Counted from the stretch's first letter, positions 49,041 through 58,425 are shown. The stretch: DNA of 64,000 bases from Arthrobacter sp. CAU 1506 (GCF_005047635.1 NZ_SUKC01000011.1:62001-126000); one strand, 5' to 3'. Program-made: numbers and translations. Notes: generated by a model not told the origin, from the sequence alone.

Positions 49041-50150
49041 ATGGAACTCGGCGTATTCAGCGTCAGCGACGTCACCCTGGACCCGACCACCAACCGCATG
49101 CCCACCGAACGCGAACGGATCAAGGCGTCGGTGGCCATCGCCAAAAAGGTCGAAGAGATCGGCATGGACGTGTATGCCATCGGCGAGCACCACAACCCGC
49201 CGTTCTTCTCCTCCTCCCCCACCACCCTGCTGGCCTACATCGCCGCGCAGACCGAGCGGATTACGCTGTCCACCGCCACCACGCTGATCACCACCAACGA
49301 TCCAGTGAAGATCGCCGAAGACTTCGCCATGCTCCAGCACCTGGCCGACGGACGCGTGGACCTGGTCCTGGGCCGCGGCAACACTGCCCCGGTGTACCCC
49401 TGGTTCGGCAAGAACATCCAGGACTCGCTCGAGCTGACCGTGGAGAACTACGCCTTGCTGCGCAAGCTCTGGGATGAAGAAGTAGTCAACTGGCAGGGTA
49501 AGCACCGCACGCCGCTGCACAACTACACCTCCACGCCGCAGCCGCTGGACGGCGTCGCACCCTTCGTCTGGCACGGCTCCATCCGCACCCCGCAGGTGGC
49601 TGAACTGGCCGCTTACTACGGCGACGGTTTCTTCGCGAACAACATCTTCTGGCCGAAGGAGCACTACATGCAGCTCATCGGCCTGTACCGGGAACGCTAC
49701 GAGCACTACGGCCACGGCACCGCCGACCAGGCCATTGTGGGCCTGGGCGGCCAGTTCTTCATGCGCAAGAACTCGCAGGATGCGGTCAACGAATTCCGCC
49801 CGTACTTCGACAACGCCCCGGTCTACGGCCACGGCCCGTCGCTGGAGGACTTCACAGCGCAGACCCCGCTGACCGTGGGCAGCCCGGAGCAGGTCATCGA
49901 AAAAACTCTGGCCTTCGCCGACTACTTTGGCGACTACCAGCGCCAGCTGTTCCTGATCGACCACGCCGGCCTGCCGTTGAAGACCGTGCTGGAGCAGCTG
50001 GACCTGTTCGGCGAAGAGGTGCTGCCGGTGCTGAAGAAGGAATTCGCCGCCCGCAAGCCGGCGCATGTGCCGGACGCCCCGACGCACGCCAGCCGCAAGG
50101 CAGCTCGCGACGCCAAGCAGCTGGCCAGCGAGTCGGTGACCAATGGCTGA
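49041..50150 (+). CDS. LLM-class flavin-dependent monooxygenase
   Basis: Luciferase-like monooxygenase, 369 residues, that uses FMNH2 (or F420) and oxygen. TIM-barrel signatures: ELGVFSVSDVTLDP (N-terminal strand), MDVYAIGEHHNPPF, EDFAMLQHLADGRVDLVLGR, YGDGFFANNIFWP and the C-terminal KKEFAARK. The substrate cannot be inferred. ATG 49041 has AGAGGC upstream. The MarR gene overlaps its end by 8 nt (ATGGCTGA), so the two are translated together. Confidence 0.9.
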   Translation: MELGVFSVSDVTLDPTTNRMPTERERIKASVAIAKKVEEIGMDVYAIGEHHNPPFFSSSPTTLLAYIAAQTERITLSTATTLITTNDPVKIAEDFAMLQHLADGRVDLVLGRGNTAPVYPWFGKNIQDSLELTVENYALLRKLWDEEVVNWQGKHRTPLHNYTSTPQPLDGVAPFVWHGSIRTPQVAELAAYYGDGFFANNIFWPKEHYMQLIGLYRERYEHYGHGTADQAIVGLGGQFFMRKNSQDAVNEFRPYFDNAPVYGHGPSLEDFTAQTPLTVGSPEQVIEKTLAFADYFGDYQRQLFLIDHAGLPLKTVLEQLDLFGEEVLPVLKKEFAARKPAHVPDAPTHASRKAARDAKQLASESVTNG

Positions 50151-50601
50151 ATCCTCTACTCCTGATATCAGGACGACGGCGGAGGCCTGGGAATCGCTGT
50201 TCCGCACCCAGGTGGCGGTGATGCGCCGGATGCAGCAACTGCCCGAGTTCAAAAAGCTCGCGATGCGGGAGTACGACGTGCTCTTCAATCTGAGCTTGTG
50301 CCCGGGCGGCTGGAGCCGGTTGAACGAGCTGAATGAAGCGCTGCTGATCAGCCAGCCGAGCCTCAGCCGGATGGTGGACCGACTGGAAAAGAAGGGTCTG
50401 GTGCTCCGGCGCACGGCCCAGAACGACCAGCGGGGCATCGAGATCTCGCTGACCGAGGAAGGCCGCGCGCTGCAGAAGGAAATTGGCCGGGAGCACGTTA
50501 AGCACCTGCACTCCATGCTCGCGCCGCTGCTCACCGAGGATGAATTCGGCCAGCTCCGAGGGCTGACCAAGAAACTGCATGCCGGCCTGAAGAACGACTG
50601 A
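50143..50601 (+). CDS. MarR-family regulator paired with the monooxygenase
   Basis: 152 residues. Winged-helix motif REYDVLFNLSLCPGGWSRLN, recognition region LNEALLISQPSLSRMVDRLE and wing GLVLRRTAQNDQRGIEISLT. MarR proteins often repress the enzyme gene beside them and respond to its substrate; the operator candidate at 48989-49000 supports that here. Followed by a strong hairpin at 50620. Confidence 0.9.
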   Translation: MAESSTPDIRTTAEAWESLFRTQVAVMRRMQQLPEFKKLAMREYDVLFNLSLCPGGWSRLNELNEALLISQPSLSRMVDRLEKKGLVLRRTAQNDQRGIEISLTEEGRALQKEIGREHVKHLHSMLAPLLTEDEFGQLRGLTKKLHAGLKND

Positions 50602-50619
50602 CGCCGCCGCGGTCCACAG

Positions 50620-50657
50620 GGCCCGGTTGCTTCCGCGAATGCGGCAGCAACCGGGCC
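50620..50657 (+). terminator. Bidirectional terminator between convergent genes
   Basis: 12-bp perfect stem GGCCCGGTTGCT (50620-50631) / AGCAACCGGGCC (50646-50657) with nested CCGC/GCGG, followed by TTAT. It separates the MarR gene from the convergent lipoprotein gene. Confidence 0.8.
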
Positions 50658-50775
50658 TTATGCCCGCCCATGTGGCGGCCGGATGTGCGCGAACCGACTG
50701 GCCGCAACGGTTTAGCTGGCAAGACCACGCGGCAGGCCGCCGGTGCCGCCTCCGCCTCACGTCGCCGGTGCCGCC

Positions 50776-51552
50776 TCAGGCGGGGGCGTCGCCGGAGATC
50801 TGCAGCGTCATGATGACCTGCTGCACCGTCTTGAAGTGCTTGGTGGTGAGGAAGCGCTCCGCCTCCGCGATCAGCCCGTACTTGTCCAGCAGGCCGGTCT
50901 TTTCGCCCGGGGCCGGCGTACCATTGCGCACGGCCGTGCCAAAGGAGTAGGTACCCACGGACTTCGGGCCGTTGACGGTGTTTTCCACCGTGCAGGCCTG
51001 GAAGCCGTTGCCGGCCGGCTTGTCGGTCAGCCCGTAGGAGCCGAAGTACTTGTAGCCCAGCAGGGTCCGGTAAACGAAGACGGGATCGACAGTGTCGGCG
51101 GACGCCACGGCTGGCACCTTCGCCGGTTCGCTGAGCAGCACCCGCAGTTCGGTGACGCCGCCCGCACTGCAGGTGTCCTTCGGCAGTTTCAACCGGGTGT
51201 GCAGTTCGGCGGCCAGCTTGCCGGACGAGTCACGGATGTCCAGATGCAGTCCGTTGTCCGAGGGTTGGCTGGGCTTGACCTGCCGCTGCACCACCCAATC
51301 GGCGGGTATCTCGAAGCTGAGCACACGGTCGGGGTCGGTGTACACCTTCCAGCCGTCGATGGTGGCTTGACGGACCGGCCCTTTTGCTGCGCCGGGCCCG
51401 GGCGAAGCGTCGCCGCCCGCCGCCACCGCAGGTGACGCGCCCGCGCTGGGCGAGGCACCGGCGTCGTTGGTTGGCAGCAGCCCGCACCCGGAAACCAGTG
51501 CCAAACACAGGGCGGCAGCGGCACCACGGCCCAGTACGTTCCCTGCCTTCAT
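50776..51552 (-). CDS. Predicted lipoprotein of unknown function
   Basis: 258 residues from ATG 51552, chosen for GGAGGGGGAGC upstream; an extension to 51699 has no signal character. Lipobox VSGC at Cys23, then a low-complexity Ala/Ser/Pro/Gly spacer (about residues 30-60) and a folded beta-rich domain (WKVYTDPDRVLSFEIPADWV is typical of PsbP/DUF-like small beta-domains). Its two Cys (TCSAGG and FQACTVE) could form a disulfide. No closer family recognised. Confidence 0.8.
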   Translation of the reverse strand: MKAGNVLGRGAAAALCLALVSGCGLLPTNDAGASPSAGASPAVAAGGDASPGPGAAKGPVRQATIDGWKVYTDPDRVLSFEIPADWVVQRQVKPSQPSDNGLHLDIRDSSGKLAAELHTRLKLPKDTCSAGGVTELRVLLSEPAKVPAVASADTVDPVFVYRTLLGYKYFGSYGLTDKPAGNGFQACTVENTVNGPKSVGTYSFGTAVRNGTPAPGEKTGLLDKYGLIAEAERFLTTKHFKTVQQVIMTLQISGDAPA

Positions 51553-51797
51553 GGCCTGCTCCCCCTCCGTCAGGTTCCTACCGTAGCCACTGTGCCGACC
51601 CGTTCGGAAGAGCCGCGCGCACCGTGTCCCACCCGGCACCCATCTGTGTACCCTCCGGGCCTCCGCCCGAGCAGCACATGCGGCCCGCCCCGCGCCCACC
51701 AGAGGCCCATGCGGAGCCGTGACAGGAGCTTACCCGCACCTGACCGGACAGCGATATCCGGATCGGCGGGTCAATTCCCCCGTACTCCGAAACCGTC

Positions 51798-52940
51798 TCA
51801 GCGCCGCAGCGACTGGACCTCTTTGACCGCCGCAACCACGGATCGGGCTGCCAGCGCGATCTCGGATTCCTTCACGCCGGCGGTAAAGGTCAGCCGCACC
51901 GCGGTTTGCGCCACGGTTCGGTCGATGCCCATTGCCAGCAGCACCGGTGAGGCCTCGTCGGACCCGGTTGCGCAGGCGGAACCGCTGGAGCAGACCACGC
52001 CGCGGCGCTCCAATTCCAGCAGCACCGCTTCGCCGGAGGTTCCGGGGAAGCAGAAGGAGGCGCTGGCCGGCAGCCGCTCGGTCCGGTGTCCGGTCAGCAC
52101 CGTGCCGGGCAGCTCGCGCAGCACGGTGTCGATCAGGTAATCGCGGTAGCCGGTGAGCCGCTCGACGTCGGCCACACGGTCACCGGCGGCCAGCGACAAG
52201 GCCGTGGCGACCGCCACCGCGCCGGCGACGTTCTCGGTGCCGGAACGCCGGCCGCGTTCCTGTCCCCCGCCGTGAAGCACCGGCTCCAGCGGAACCCGGC
52301 CGGCAACGTAGAGCAGGCCGCAGCCCTTTGGTGCGCCCAGCTTGTGCCCGGACACGCTGAGCGCGTCCACGCCCAGGGCCGAGACGTCCAAGTCCAGCCA
52401 GCCGGCGGCCTGTACGGCGTCGGTGTGGAACGGCACGCCCGCGGCCCGGCAGAGTCCGCCGATCCGTGCCACCGGCTGGATGGTGCCCACCTCGTTGTTG
52501 GCGTACATCACCGTGCACAGCGTGGTGTCCTCGCGCAGCGCTGCGCCCAGCGCGTCCAGCCGCACGGCGCCCTCGGCGTCCACCGGCACCCGGGTGGCCT
52601 CGAAGCCGTGGAACCGGACCAGGTAGTCCACCGCTTCCAGCACGGACGGATGCTCCACCGCACTGGTGACAATGTGCCTGCCCCGCGGGGCAGCGAGCGC
52701 GATCCCCTTGATGGCCAGGTTGTTGGATTCGGTCCCGCCGGACGTGAAGATGATCTCCCCGGGCCGGCAGCCCAGCACCTCCGCCGCCTTGCCGCGGGCA
52801 TAGTCCAGCGCCCGCAGCGCCGCCTCTCCCACGGTGTGGTGGCTGGACGGGTTGCCGAAGTCCTGCGTTAGCGCCGGCCACATGGCCTCCAGCACCTCGC
52901 GGCGCACCGGCGCGGTGGCCGCGGCATCCAGATAAATCAC
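51798..52940 (-). CDS. NifS-like cysteine desulfurase (NAD-cluster type)
   Basis: PLP enzyme of 380 residues that removes sulfur from cysteine. Signatures: MIYLDAAATAPVRREVLEAM, FTSGGTESNNLAIKG, PLP Lys in SVSGHKLGAPKG, GGGQERGRRSGTENVAG and the active Cys loop CSSGSACATGSDEASPV. It overlaps nadC by 4 nt, the last gene of the NAD operon. NadA has an oxygen-sensitive 4Fe-4S cluster, so local sulfur supply is the likely job, as is known for NifS-like genes in nad operons of other bacteria. Confidence 0.92.
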   Translation of the reverse strand: MIYLDAAATAPVRREVLEAMWPALTQDFGNPSSHHTVGEAALRALDYARGKAAEVLGCRPGEIIFTSGGTESNNLAIKGIALAAPRGRHIVTSAVEHPSVLEAVDYLVRFHGFEATRVPVDAEGAVRLDALGAALREDTTLCTVMYANNEVGTIQPVARIGGLCRAAGVPFHTDAVQAAGWLDLDVSALGVDALSVSGHKLGAPKGCGLLYVAGRVPLEPVLHGGGQERGRRSGTENVAGAVAVATALSLAAGDRVADVERLTGYRDYLIDTVLRELPGTVLTGHRTERLPASASFCFPGTSGEAVLLELERRGVVCSSGSACATGSDEASPVLLAMGIDRTVAQTAVRLTFTAGVKESEIALAARSVVAAVKEVQSLRR

Positions 52941-53863
52941 GACGACGCCGCTTCCCCGCCCGCCGCGGGAGCTGCCACTCGCTCCGCGAACTCGGCGGAA
53001 ATACGGATGTCCAGGCCCAGGTCCAGCGACCGGACGCTGTGCGTCAGCGCGCCGGAGGAGATGATGTCCACCCCGGTCCGCGCGATCGCGCCCACGGTTT
53101 CCAGCCGGACATTGCCGCTGGCTTCCACCAGGGCCCGGCCGTCCACCTGCTGGACGCCGGCGCGGAGCTCGTCCAGGCCGAAGTTGTCCAGCATGATGGT
53201 GTCCACGCCCGCGGCAAGCACCGGCTCGATCTGCTCGGCCCGGTCCACTTCCACTTCGAAGTGCACGGTGTGCGGCAGCTTGGCCTTGGCTTCGCGCAGC
53301 GCCTCGGTCAGGTCGCGGGTGCCGTCCGCGGTGACTACGGCCAGATGGTTGTCCTTGGCCATCACTGCGTCGGAGAGCGAATAGCGGTGGTTGTGCCCGC
53401 CGCCGCAGCGCACCGCGTAGCGCTCCAGCGCCCGCAGTCCCGGCGTGGTCTTGCGCGTGTCCACCAGCCGGGCACCGGTGCCGGCGGCTTCGGCGACGAA
53501 GGCCGCGGTCTGGGTGGCGATCGCGCTCAGCCGCTGCACCAAATTCAGCGCCACGCGCTCGCCCAGCAGGATCGCCCGGGCGTTGCCGGACAGCACTGCC
53601 AGCACGTCTCCGGCGGCGAAGGCGGCGCCGTCCTCAACCTTCAGGTCCACCTGCACGGACGGGTCCACTTGACGGAAGACCTCGGCTAACACCGGGCCGC
53701 CGGAGAAGAAGCCGGGCTCGCGGGCGGCCAGCTCCGCGGTGGCGCTGGCGTCGGCTGGGATCAGCGTGTTGGACGTGATGTCGCCCCACGGCGCATCCTC
53801 GGTGAGCGCCCCGGCGACGATCCGTTCCAGGGCGGTGCCGTCGATCGGCTGGATAGGGTTCAT
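52937..53863 (-). CDS. nadC: Quinolinate phosphoribosyltransferase
   Basis: Third step of de novo NAD synthesis: quinolinate and PRPP to nicotinic acid mononucleotide. 308 residues with EDAPWGDITSNTLI, RVALNLVQRLSAIATQTAAF, DTRKTTPGLRALERYAVRCGG, the Lys region HFEVEVDRAEQI and MLDNFGLDELR with VEASGNV. ATG 53863 overlaps the nadB stop as ATGA. Confidence 0.97.
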   Translation of the reverse strand: MNPIQPIDGTALERIVAGALTEDAPWGDITSNTLIPADASATAELAAREPGFFSGGPVLAEVFRQVDPSVQVDLKVEDGAAFAAGDVLAVLSGNARAILLGERVALNLVQRLSAIATQTAAFVAEAAGTGARLVDTRKTTPGLRALERYAVRCGGGHNHRYSLSDAVMAKDNHLAVVTADGTRDLTEALREAKAKLPHTVHFEVEVDRAEQIEPVLAAGVDTIMLDNFGLDELRAGVQQVDGRALVEASGNVRLETVGAIARTGVDIISSGALTHSVRSLDLGLDIRISAEFAERVAAPAAGGEAASS

Positions 53864-55578
53864 GGCTGCTCCTGCAGGATTCGCTGGGACGGTCTGGAAA
53901 GGGAGGCGGCTGCGTCCACCGTGCGGGCGTTCACGAAAGCCAGCCGCGCCCGGTCCGCAGGGGCCTGGGGGTGATCGCTGCGGAAGTGCGCGCCGATGCT
54001 GTTCTGCCGCGCGGCGGCGGCCGCCACGACCAGCCGGGCCAGGGTCAGCAGGGCGGCATCCTCGACCGGCGCGGTACCGGTGGCCGGCAGGTGCCGCTGC
54101 GCCAGCTGCCGGGCCGCGTCCTGCAGCGCCGCGCCGTCACGCACCACGCCGGCGGCCGCCGCCATTAGGGTCTGGATCTGTTTGCGCGTGCACGGGGTGG
54201 TTCCTTCATCCGGCCCGCTACCGGCATGCCGGGTGTCGCTCCCCGGGAAACCTGTCGGGACGCCGGTCGGGAGGCCAACATCCAGCGGCACCGCGCGGAA
54301 CTCCGGCGCAGTGGCCGGCCTGTCCAGCGCCGCGACGGCGCGGCGGGCGAAGACCAGCCCCTCCAGCAGCGAGTTCGAGGCCAGCCGGTTGGCTCCGTGT
54401 ACTCCGGTGCAGGCCACCTCGCCCACCGCGAAAAGTCCGGGCATCGAGGTCCGGCCGTCTGCGTCGGTTTGCACCCCGCCCATCCAGTAATGCGAGGCCG
54501 GGCGCACCGGCAGCGGCTGGCTGGTCCAGTCGAAGCCGAGCGAGCGGACCGTGGCATCGATCAGCGGGAACCGCGCGGCCAGGAAGCCGGGGCCCTTCTC
54601 CCGCTCCACGGCCGTGGCGTCCAGGAAGACCTGCGGCACCAGGCCACGTTCCTCCTGCAGCCGCAGCTGCTGGTGGATGCAGCGCGAGACCACGTCCCGG
54701 GGCGCCAGTTCGGCGACCGGGTGCAGTGCCGGCATGAACCGCTCCCCGGCGGCGTCCACCAGCACGGCCCCCTCGCCGCGCACCGCCTCCGAGATCATGA
54801 ACGGGCTGCCGCCGGTGGCCGCCGGGTCCAGCAGGGTGGGGTGGAACTGGATGAACTCCAGGTCGGCCAACACCGCCCCGGCGTCCCAGGCCAGCGCCAC
54901 GCCGTCGCCGGTTGCCGTGGCCGGGTTGGTGGTGGCCGGGAACAACTGCCCCGCTCCGCCGGTCGCCAGAATCACGACGTCGGCGGCCAGCTGCGCCGGC
55001 GCCGCATCCCCGGCGTTGGCGTCGGTCCGCACTTCCGTCGCTTCCACCCCGGTGACGCGGCCCCCGTCCAGCAGCAGCCGCCGCACCCGGGTGTGCTCGA
55101 GGATGTGCAGCCGCCCTTCTTCGGCCAGGCGGCGGACCACCCGGATCAGCACTTCGGCGATGCCGGCTCCGGTCCGGTCGCCGCCGGCGTGCAGGATCCG
55201 CGCCGCCGAGTGCGCTCCTTCGAGGCCGAGCGAGAATCCCTCGCCATGCCGGTCGAAGGGCACACCCCACTCTTCCAAGGTGGCGATCTCCTGCGCCGCA
55301 CCTTCGCACAACAGGCGGACGGCGCCGTCGTCGTTCAGTTGCGCGCCCGCGCTGAGCGTGTCCGCCACGTGGGCCGCCACGGAGTCCCCTGCCGAGATCC
55401 CCTGCGCGGTCACCGCGGTGATGCCGCCCTGGGCGTGCCAGGTGTTGGACTCGGCCAACTTGCCCTTGGTGATGAGGGTGACGGCGGTGTCCGGCCGATT
55501 CGCGGCAAGCGCGGCGGCGTAGAGCCCGGCGATGCCGGAGCCCACCACCGCGATGCGCCGGGCGGCGTTGCTGTTCAC
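53860..55578 (-). CDS. nadB: L-aspartate oxidase
   Basis: FAD enzyme that oxidises aspartate to iminoaspartate, the first NAD-synthesis step. 572 residues, FAD motif IAVVGSGIAGLYAAALA, SNTWHAQGGITAV, VILATGGAGQLFPATTNPA, FIQFHPT and RGEGAVLVDAAGERFM, with C-terminal helices. GTG 55578 overlaps the nadA stop (GTGA), so synthesis of the two is coupled. Confidence 0.96.
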   Translation of the reverse strand: MNSNAARRIAVVGSGIAGLYAAALAANRPDTAVTLITKGKLAESNTWHAQGGITAVTAQGISAGDSVAAHVADTLSAGAQLNDDGAVRLLCEGAAQEIATLEEWGVPFDRHGEGFSLGLEGAHSAARILHAGGDRTGAGIAEVLIRVVRRLAEEGRLHILEHTRVRRLLLDGGRVTGVEATEVRTDANAGDAAPAQLAADVVILATGGAGQLFPATTNPATATGDGVALAWDAGAVLADLEFIQFHPTLLDPAATGGSPFMISEAVRGEGAVLVDAAGERFMPALHPVAELAPRDVVSRCIHQQLRLQEERGLVPQVFLDATAVEREKGPGFLAARFPLIDATVRSLGFDWTSQPLPVRPASHYWMGGVQTDADGRTSMPGLFAVGEVACTGVHGANRLASNSLLEGLVFARRAVAALDRPATAPEFRAVPLDVGLPTGVPTGFPGSDTRHAGSGPDEGTTPCTRKQIQTLMAAAAGVVRDGAALQDAARQLAQRHLPATGTAPVEDAALLTLARLVVAAAAARQNSIGAHFRSDHPQAPADRARLAFVNARTVDAAASLSRPSQRILQEQP

Positions 55579-56903
55579 GGCTTGGCTGCCAGCATCCGTT
55601 CCAGCGCCACGCGGGCGGGGACGGCCACGGAATCGGACACGGTGATCCGGTTCAGCACTTCGCCGCCGGGCACTTCGCCGGTGCCGGCGTAGGCCTCGAG
55701 CACCCAGGCCAGGTAGCCCGGGTGGATCCGGTACATGGTGGAGCACGGGCAGATCACCGGATCCAGGCAGAAGATGGTGTGCTGCGGGTACTCGGCGGCC
55801 AGCCGGTTGACCATGTTGATCTCGGTGCCGATGGCGAAGACCGTCGGCTCGGTGGCCGCCGCCACGGCCTTGCGGATGTAGTCGGTGGAGCCGGCTTCGT
55901 CCGCGGCGTCCACCACCGGCATGGGGCATTCGGGGTGCACGATGACCCGGACGCCGGGGTAATCGGCGCGGGCCTTGTCGATCTGGTCCACCGTGAAGCG
56001 CTTGTGCACCGAGCAGAAGCCGTGCCAGAGGATCACCCGCGAGTCGAGCAGCGTGGCTTCGTCGTTGCCGCCGAGTGGTTGGCGCGGATTCCACATGGGC
56101 ATCTGTTCCAGCGGCACACCCATGGCCTTGGCGGTATTGCGGCCCAGGTGCTGGTCCGGGAAGAAGAGCACGCGGTGGGCGCGCTCGAAGGCCCATTCCA
56201 ACACGGTCTCGGCGTTCGACGAAGTGCAGACAATCCCGCCGTTCTCGCCGCAGAATCCCTTGAGCGCGGCCGACGAATTCATGTAGGTCACCGGGATGAC
56301 CGGGACCTTGCCGTCCGCGTCCGGACCGCTGCCGAGCACACCGGTGAGCTGGTCCCAGCAGGCCTGCACCGAGTCGATGTCCGCCATGTCCGCCATCGAG
56401 CAGCCGGCCGCCAGGTTCGGCAGGATCACCGCTTGGTCGGGGCCGGAGAGCATGTCAGCGGTTTCGGCCATAAAGTGCACCCCGCAGAACACGATGACCT
56501 CAGCTTCGGGCTTCTCCTTGGCGGCGCGGGCCAACTGGAAGGAATCGCCCACGAAGTCGGCGTATTTGACCACTTCGTCGCGCTGGTAGAAGTGGCCCAG
56601 GATCACCAGCTTCTCGCCGAGCTTCTGCTTGGCGGCAAGGATCCGCGCCTCCAGCTCCGCGTCGCTGGCCAGCCGGTATTCGGCCGGAATCTCGCCCTGC
56701 CGCGGGGTGGCGGCGGGCGCCGGATCGGCCAACGAGGCGCCCGGCCCGTAGGACGGCGCCCACGCTCCGCTGGCCGACGCGGTATCAAAGGTCCACGGCC
56801 CCTCGGCCAGCCCGGGTGTGCAGGTGGACGCGGGCGCACCCGCGCCGGCAGCCAGCGCTTCCTCGCGGGTGATCAGCTGGATGGTGCTGTTGACCGATGG
56901 CAT
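55575..56903 (-). CDS. nadA: Quinolinate synthase
   Basis: 4Fe-4S enzyme that condenses iminoaspartate with dihydroxyacetone phosphate to quinolinate. 442 residues; an N-terminal extension of ~90 residues is common in actinobacteria. Core motifs: LVILGHFYQRDEVVKYADFV, IVFCGVHFMAETADML, VIPVTYMNSSAALKGF, GGIVCTSSNAETVLEWA, VIVHPECPMPVVDAAD and CPCSTMYRI, with Cys ligands in the family positions. ATG 56903 has GGAGAA upstream. It follows nrtR by 62 nt and is probably co-transcribed. Confidence 0.97.
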   Translation of the reverse strand: MPSVNSTIQLITREEALAAGAGAPASTCTPGLAEGPWTFDTASASGAWAPSYGPGASLADPAPAATPRQGEIPAEYRLASDAELEARILAAKQKLGEKLVILGHFYQRDEVVKYADFVGDSFQLARAAKEKPEAEVIVFCGVHFMAETADMLSGPDQAVILPNLAAGCSMADMADIDSVQACWDQLTGVLGSGPDADGKVPVIPVTYMNSSAALKGFCGENGGIVCTSSNAETVLEWAFERAHRVLFFPDQHLGRNTAKAMGVPLEQMPMWNPRQPLGGNDEATLLDSRVILWHGFCSVHKRFTVDQIDKARADYPGVRVIVHPECPMPVVDAADEAGSTDYIRKAVAAATEPTVFAIGTEINMVNRLAAEYPQHTIFCLDPVICPCSTMYRIHPGYLAWVLEAYAGTGEVPGGEVLNRITVSDSVAVPARVALERMLAAKP

Positions 56904-56965
56904 GGTGTTCTCCGATGTTCTGGGCAGGTGGTCAAGTCTGGGTGTCCGTGGTGCGCGCAAGGCTG

Positions 56966-57673
56966 TCAGGCGGGCGGGCTGCCGCTGAGCTGGGCGGCGC
57001 CGCCGGTGTAGCGGTAGAGCCGGGGCGGCCGGTGCCGGCCGCCTTGCAGGTACTCGTCGGTCGGTTCGATGTCCGGCGTGGCGCGCAGCTGGCGGCGGAA
57101 GTTGGCGGGATCGAGCTGCCTGCCCAGCACGGCCTCGTAGACTTCGCGGACCTGCGCCAGCGTGAACGTGGAGCCCAGGAAGGCGTAAGCGATGGAACTG
57201 TATTCCACCTTGTTGCGCAGCCGCCACAGCGCGTACTCCACGATGTGGTTGTGGTCGAAGGCCAACTGTCCAAGGTCGTCGGCGCGCACCCAGCGGACGT
57301 TCTCCGTCTCGCGGGCCAGCGCCGCCTCGTCCGGCTTCACCAGGGCCCAGTAGACAATCGAGACCACCCGCTGGACCGGCGAACGGTCCAGGCCTCCGAA
57401 CGCGTAGAGCTGCTCGAGGTAGCTCGGTTGCAGTCCGGTGGTCTCCTGCAGATTCCGGGCCGCCGCATCCTGCAGCGCTTCGTCCGGGCGGAGCGGCCCG
57501 CCGGGCAGCGCCCAAAGATCACGGAAAGGCTGGCGCGTGCGCCGGACCAGCGGCAGCCACAGCGTGGGGCCGCCGGCTTCCGGGTCCGGACGCAGGGCAA
57601 AGATGACTGTGGAAATTGCCAGTTCCGGGGGCTGTTGCGCGCGCTCGGACACGTTGGCTGAATAGACCGGCAT
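56966..57673 (-). CDS. nrtR: NrtR-type NAD-biosynthesis regulator (Nudix + winged helix)
   Basis: 235 residues. The N-terminal two thirds is a Nudix domain (ALPGGPLRPDEALQDAAARN then LQETTGL). The usual REUXEE catalytic set is degraded (RNLQET), as in NrtR, which binds ADP-ribose without cleaving it. The C-terminal winged helix reads FLGSTFTLAQVREVYEAVLG, NFRRQLRATPDIEPTDEYLQ then GRHRPPRLYRY, the NrtR DNA-binding pattern. First gene of nrtR-nadA-nadB-nadC-nifS. Two palindromes upstream (57702-57750) suggest it controls its own operon. Confidence 0.9.
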   Translation of the reverse strand: MPVYSANVSERAQQPPELAISTVIFALRPDPEAGGPTLWLPLVRRTRQPFRDLWALPGGPLRPDEALQDAAARNLQETTGLQPSYLEQLYAFGGLDRSPVQRVVSIVYWALVKPDEAALARETENVRWVRADDLGQLAFDHNHIVEYALWRLRNKVEYSSIAYAFLGSTFTLAQVREVYEAVLGRQLDPANFRRQLRATPDIEPTDEYLQGGRHRPPRLYRYTGGAAQLSGSPPA

Positions 57674-57701
57674 GGCTGCCTCCTCCCGGAACCTGAGTAA
57701 A

Positions 57702-57750
57702 GGTCATGATGACTAGAACATATGGTAGCGGGTTATGGTCAGAATGACCC
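57702..57750. promoter_or_regulatory. Two candidate NrtR operators
   Basis: GTCAT-G-ATGAC at 57703-57713 and GGTCA-GAA-TGACC at 57737-57749 share a GGTCA...TGAC core and are centred 35 bp apart, just upstream of nrtR. Both are near-perfect palindromes. Confidence 0.7.
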
Positions 57751-57867
57751 CATCAGATTCCTTGGGGAGCCGATTGTGACGCCGGTGCGCTGCGGCGCAG
57801 TTATCTGCGCCGATTCCCGGAGAAGCCCGCGCCGGACATTGAGGGCTGGGACGCTAGGCTTCGGATC

Positions 57868-58425
57868 ATGCAGCCAGAGGAGCAGCGCCGCCGGTTCGAG
57901 TGGCCGGACAACGAGGAGATCCTGCGTCGTCGCTACGGTGCCAAACCGCGGCCGGCGAACCACCGCGTGGTGCTGGGCAGCCATGCGTTCTTCAAGGGCT
58001 GGCTGGTGGCCTTCGGTTCGTGGTTCGCTTTTTCCCTGACCATCAGCATCATCGACACGGTTGTATCGCCAGACTCGGCAGCCCTGAGCTTCTGGGGCCT
58101 GGCGCTGATGGTCAGCTTTTTCTTCGCCGCACTCCTGGGCGCGCCGGCTGCCCTCGCGGTGGCCGCCCTACTCCGTCCCGTGCGCCGGCAGTGGATCCAT
58201 GTCCTGGTATTCGCCGTCGGCCTGGGCGGGTTCACGTGGGCCGTTTTTGCCGGCCTCGCTCCGGAAACGGGAGCCCTGCCTGCCGTCGTCGCCGCGATCG
58301 CCGGAACCGCAGCCGGACTCGGCCGGGCGGCGGTGATTCCCGACGTCGATATTTACGACGTCGAAATTTACGACGGCGGCGACGGCCACAGTGCCGAGGT
58401 CAGCGGGGATCGGCAGCAGCTTTGA
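57868..58425 (+). CDS. Predicted four-helix membrane protein
   Basis: 185 residues. After a polar, Arg-rich N-terminus (EEQRRRFEWPDNEEILRRR) come about four hydrophobic segments (WLVAFGSWFAFSLTISIID, ALMVSFFFAALLGAPAALAV, WIHVLVFAVGLGGFTWAVF, ALPAVVAAIAGTAAGLG) and a short acidic tail. No recognised family. TAGGCT at 57855-57860 ends 7 nt before the ATG (leaderless). Its last 26 nt overlap the convergent Lrp gene. Confidence 0.72.
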   Translation: MQPEEQRRRFEWPDNEEILRRRYGAKPRPANHRVVLGSHAFFKGWLVAFGSWFAFSLTISIIDTVVSPDSAALSFWGLALMVSFFFAALLGAPAALAVAALLRPVRRQWIHVLVFAVGLGGFTWAVFAGLAPETGALPAVVAAIAGTAAGLGRAAVIPDVDIYDVEIYDGGDGHSAEVSGDRQQL

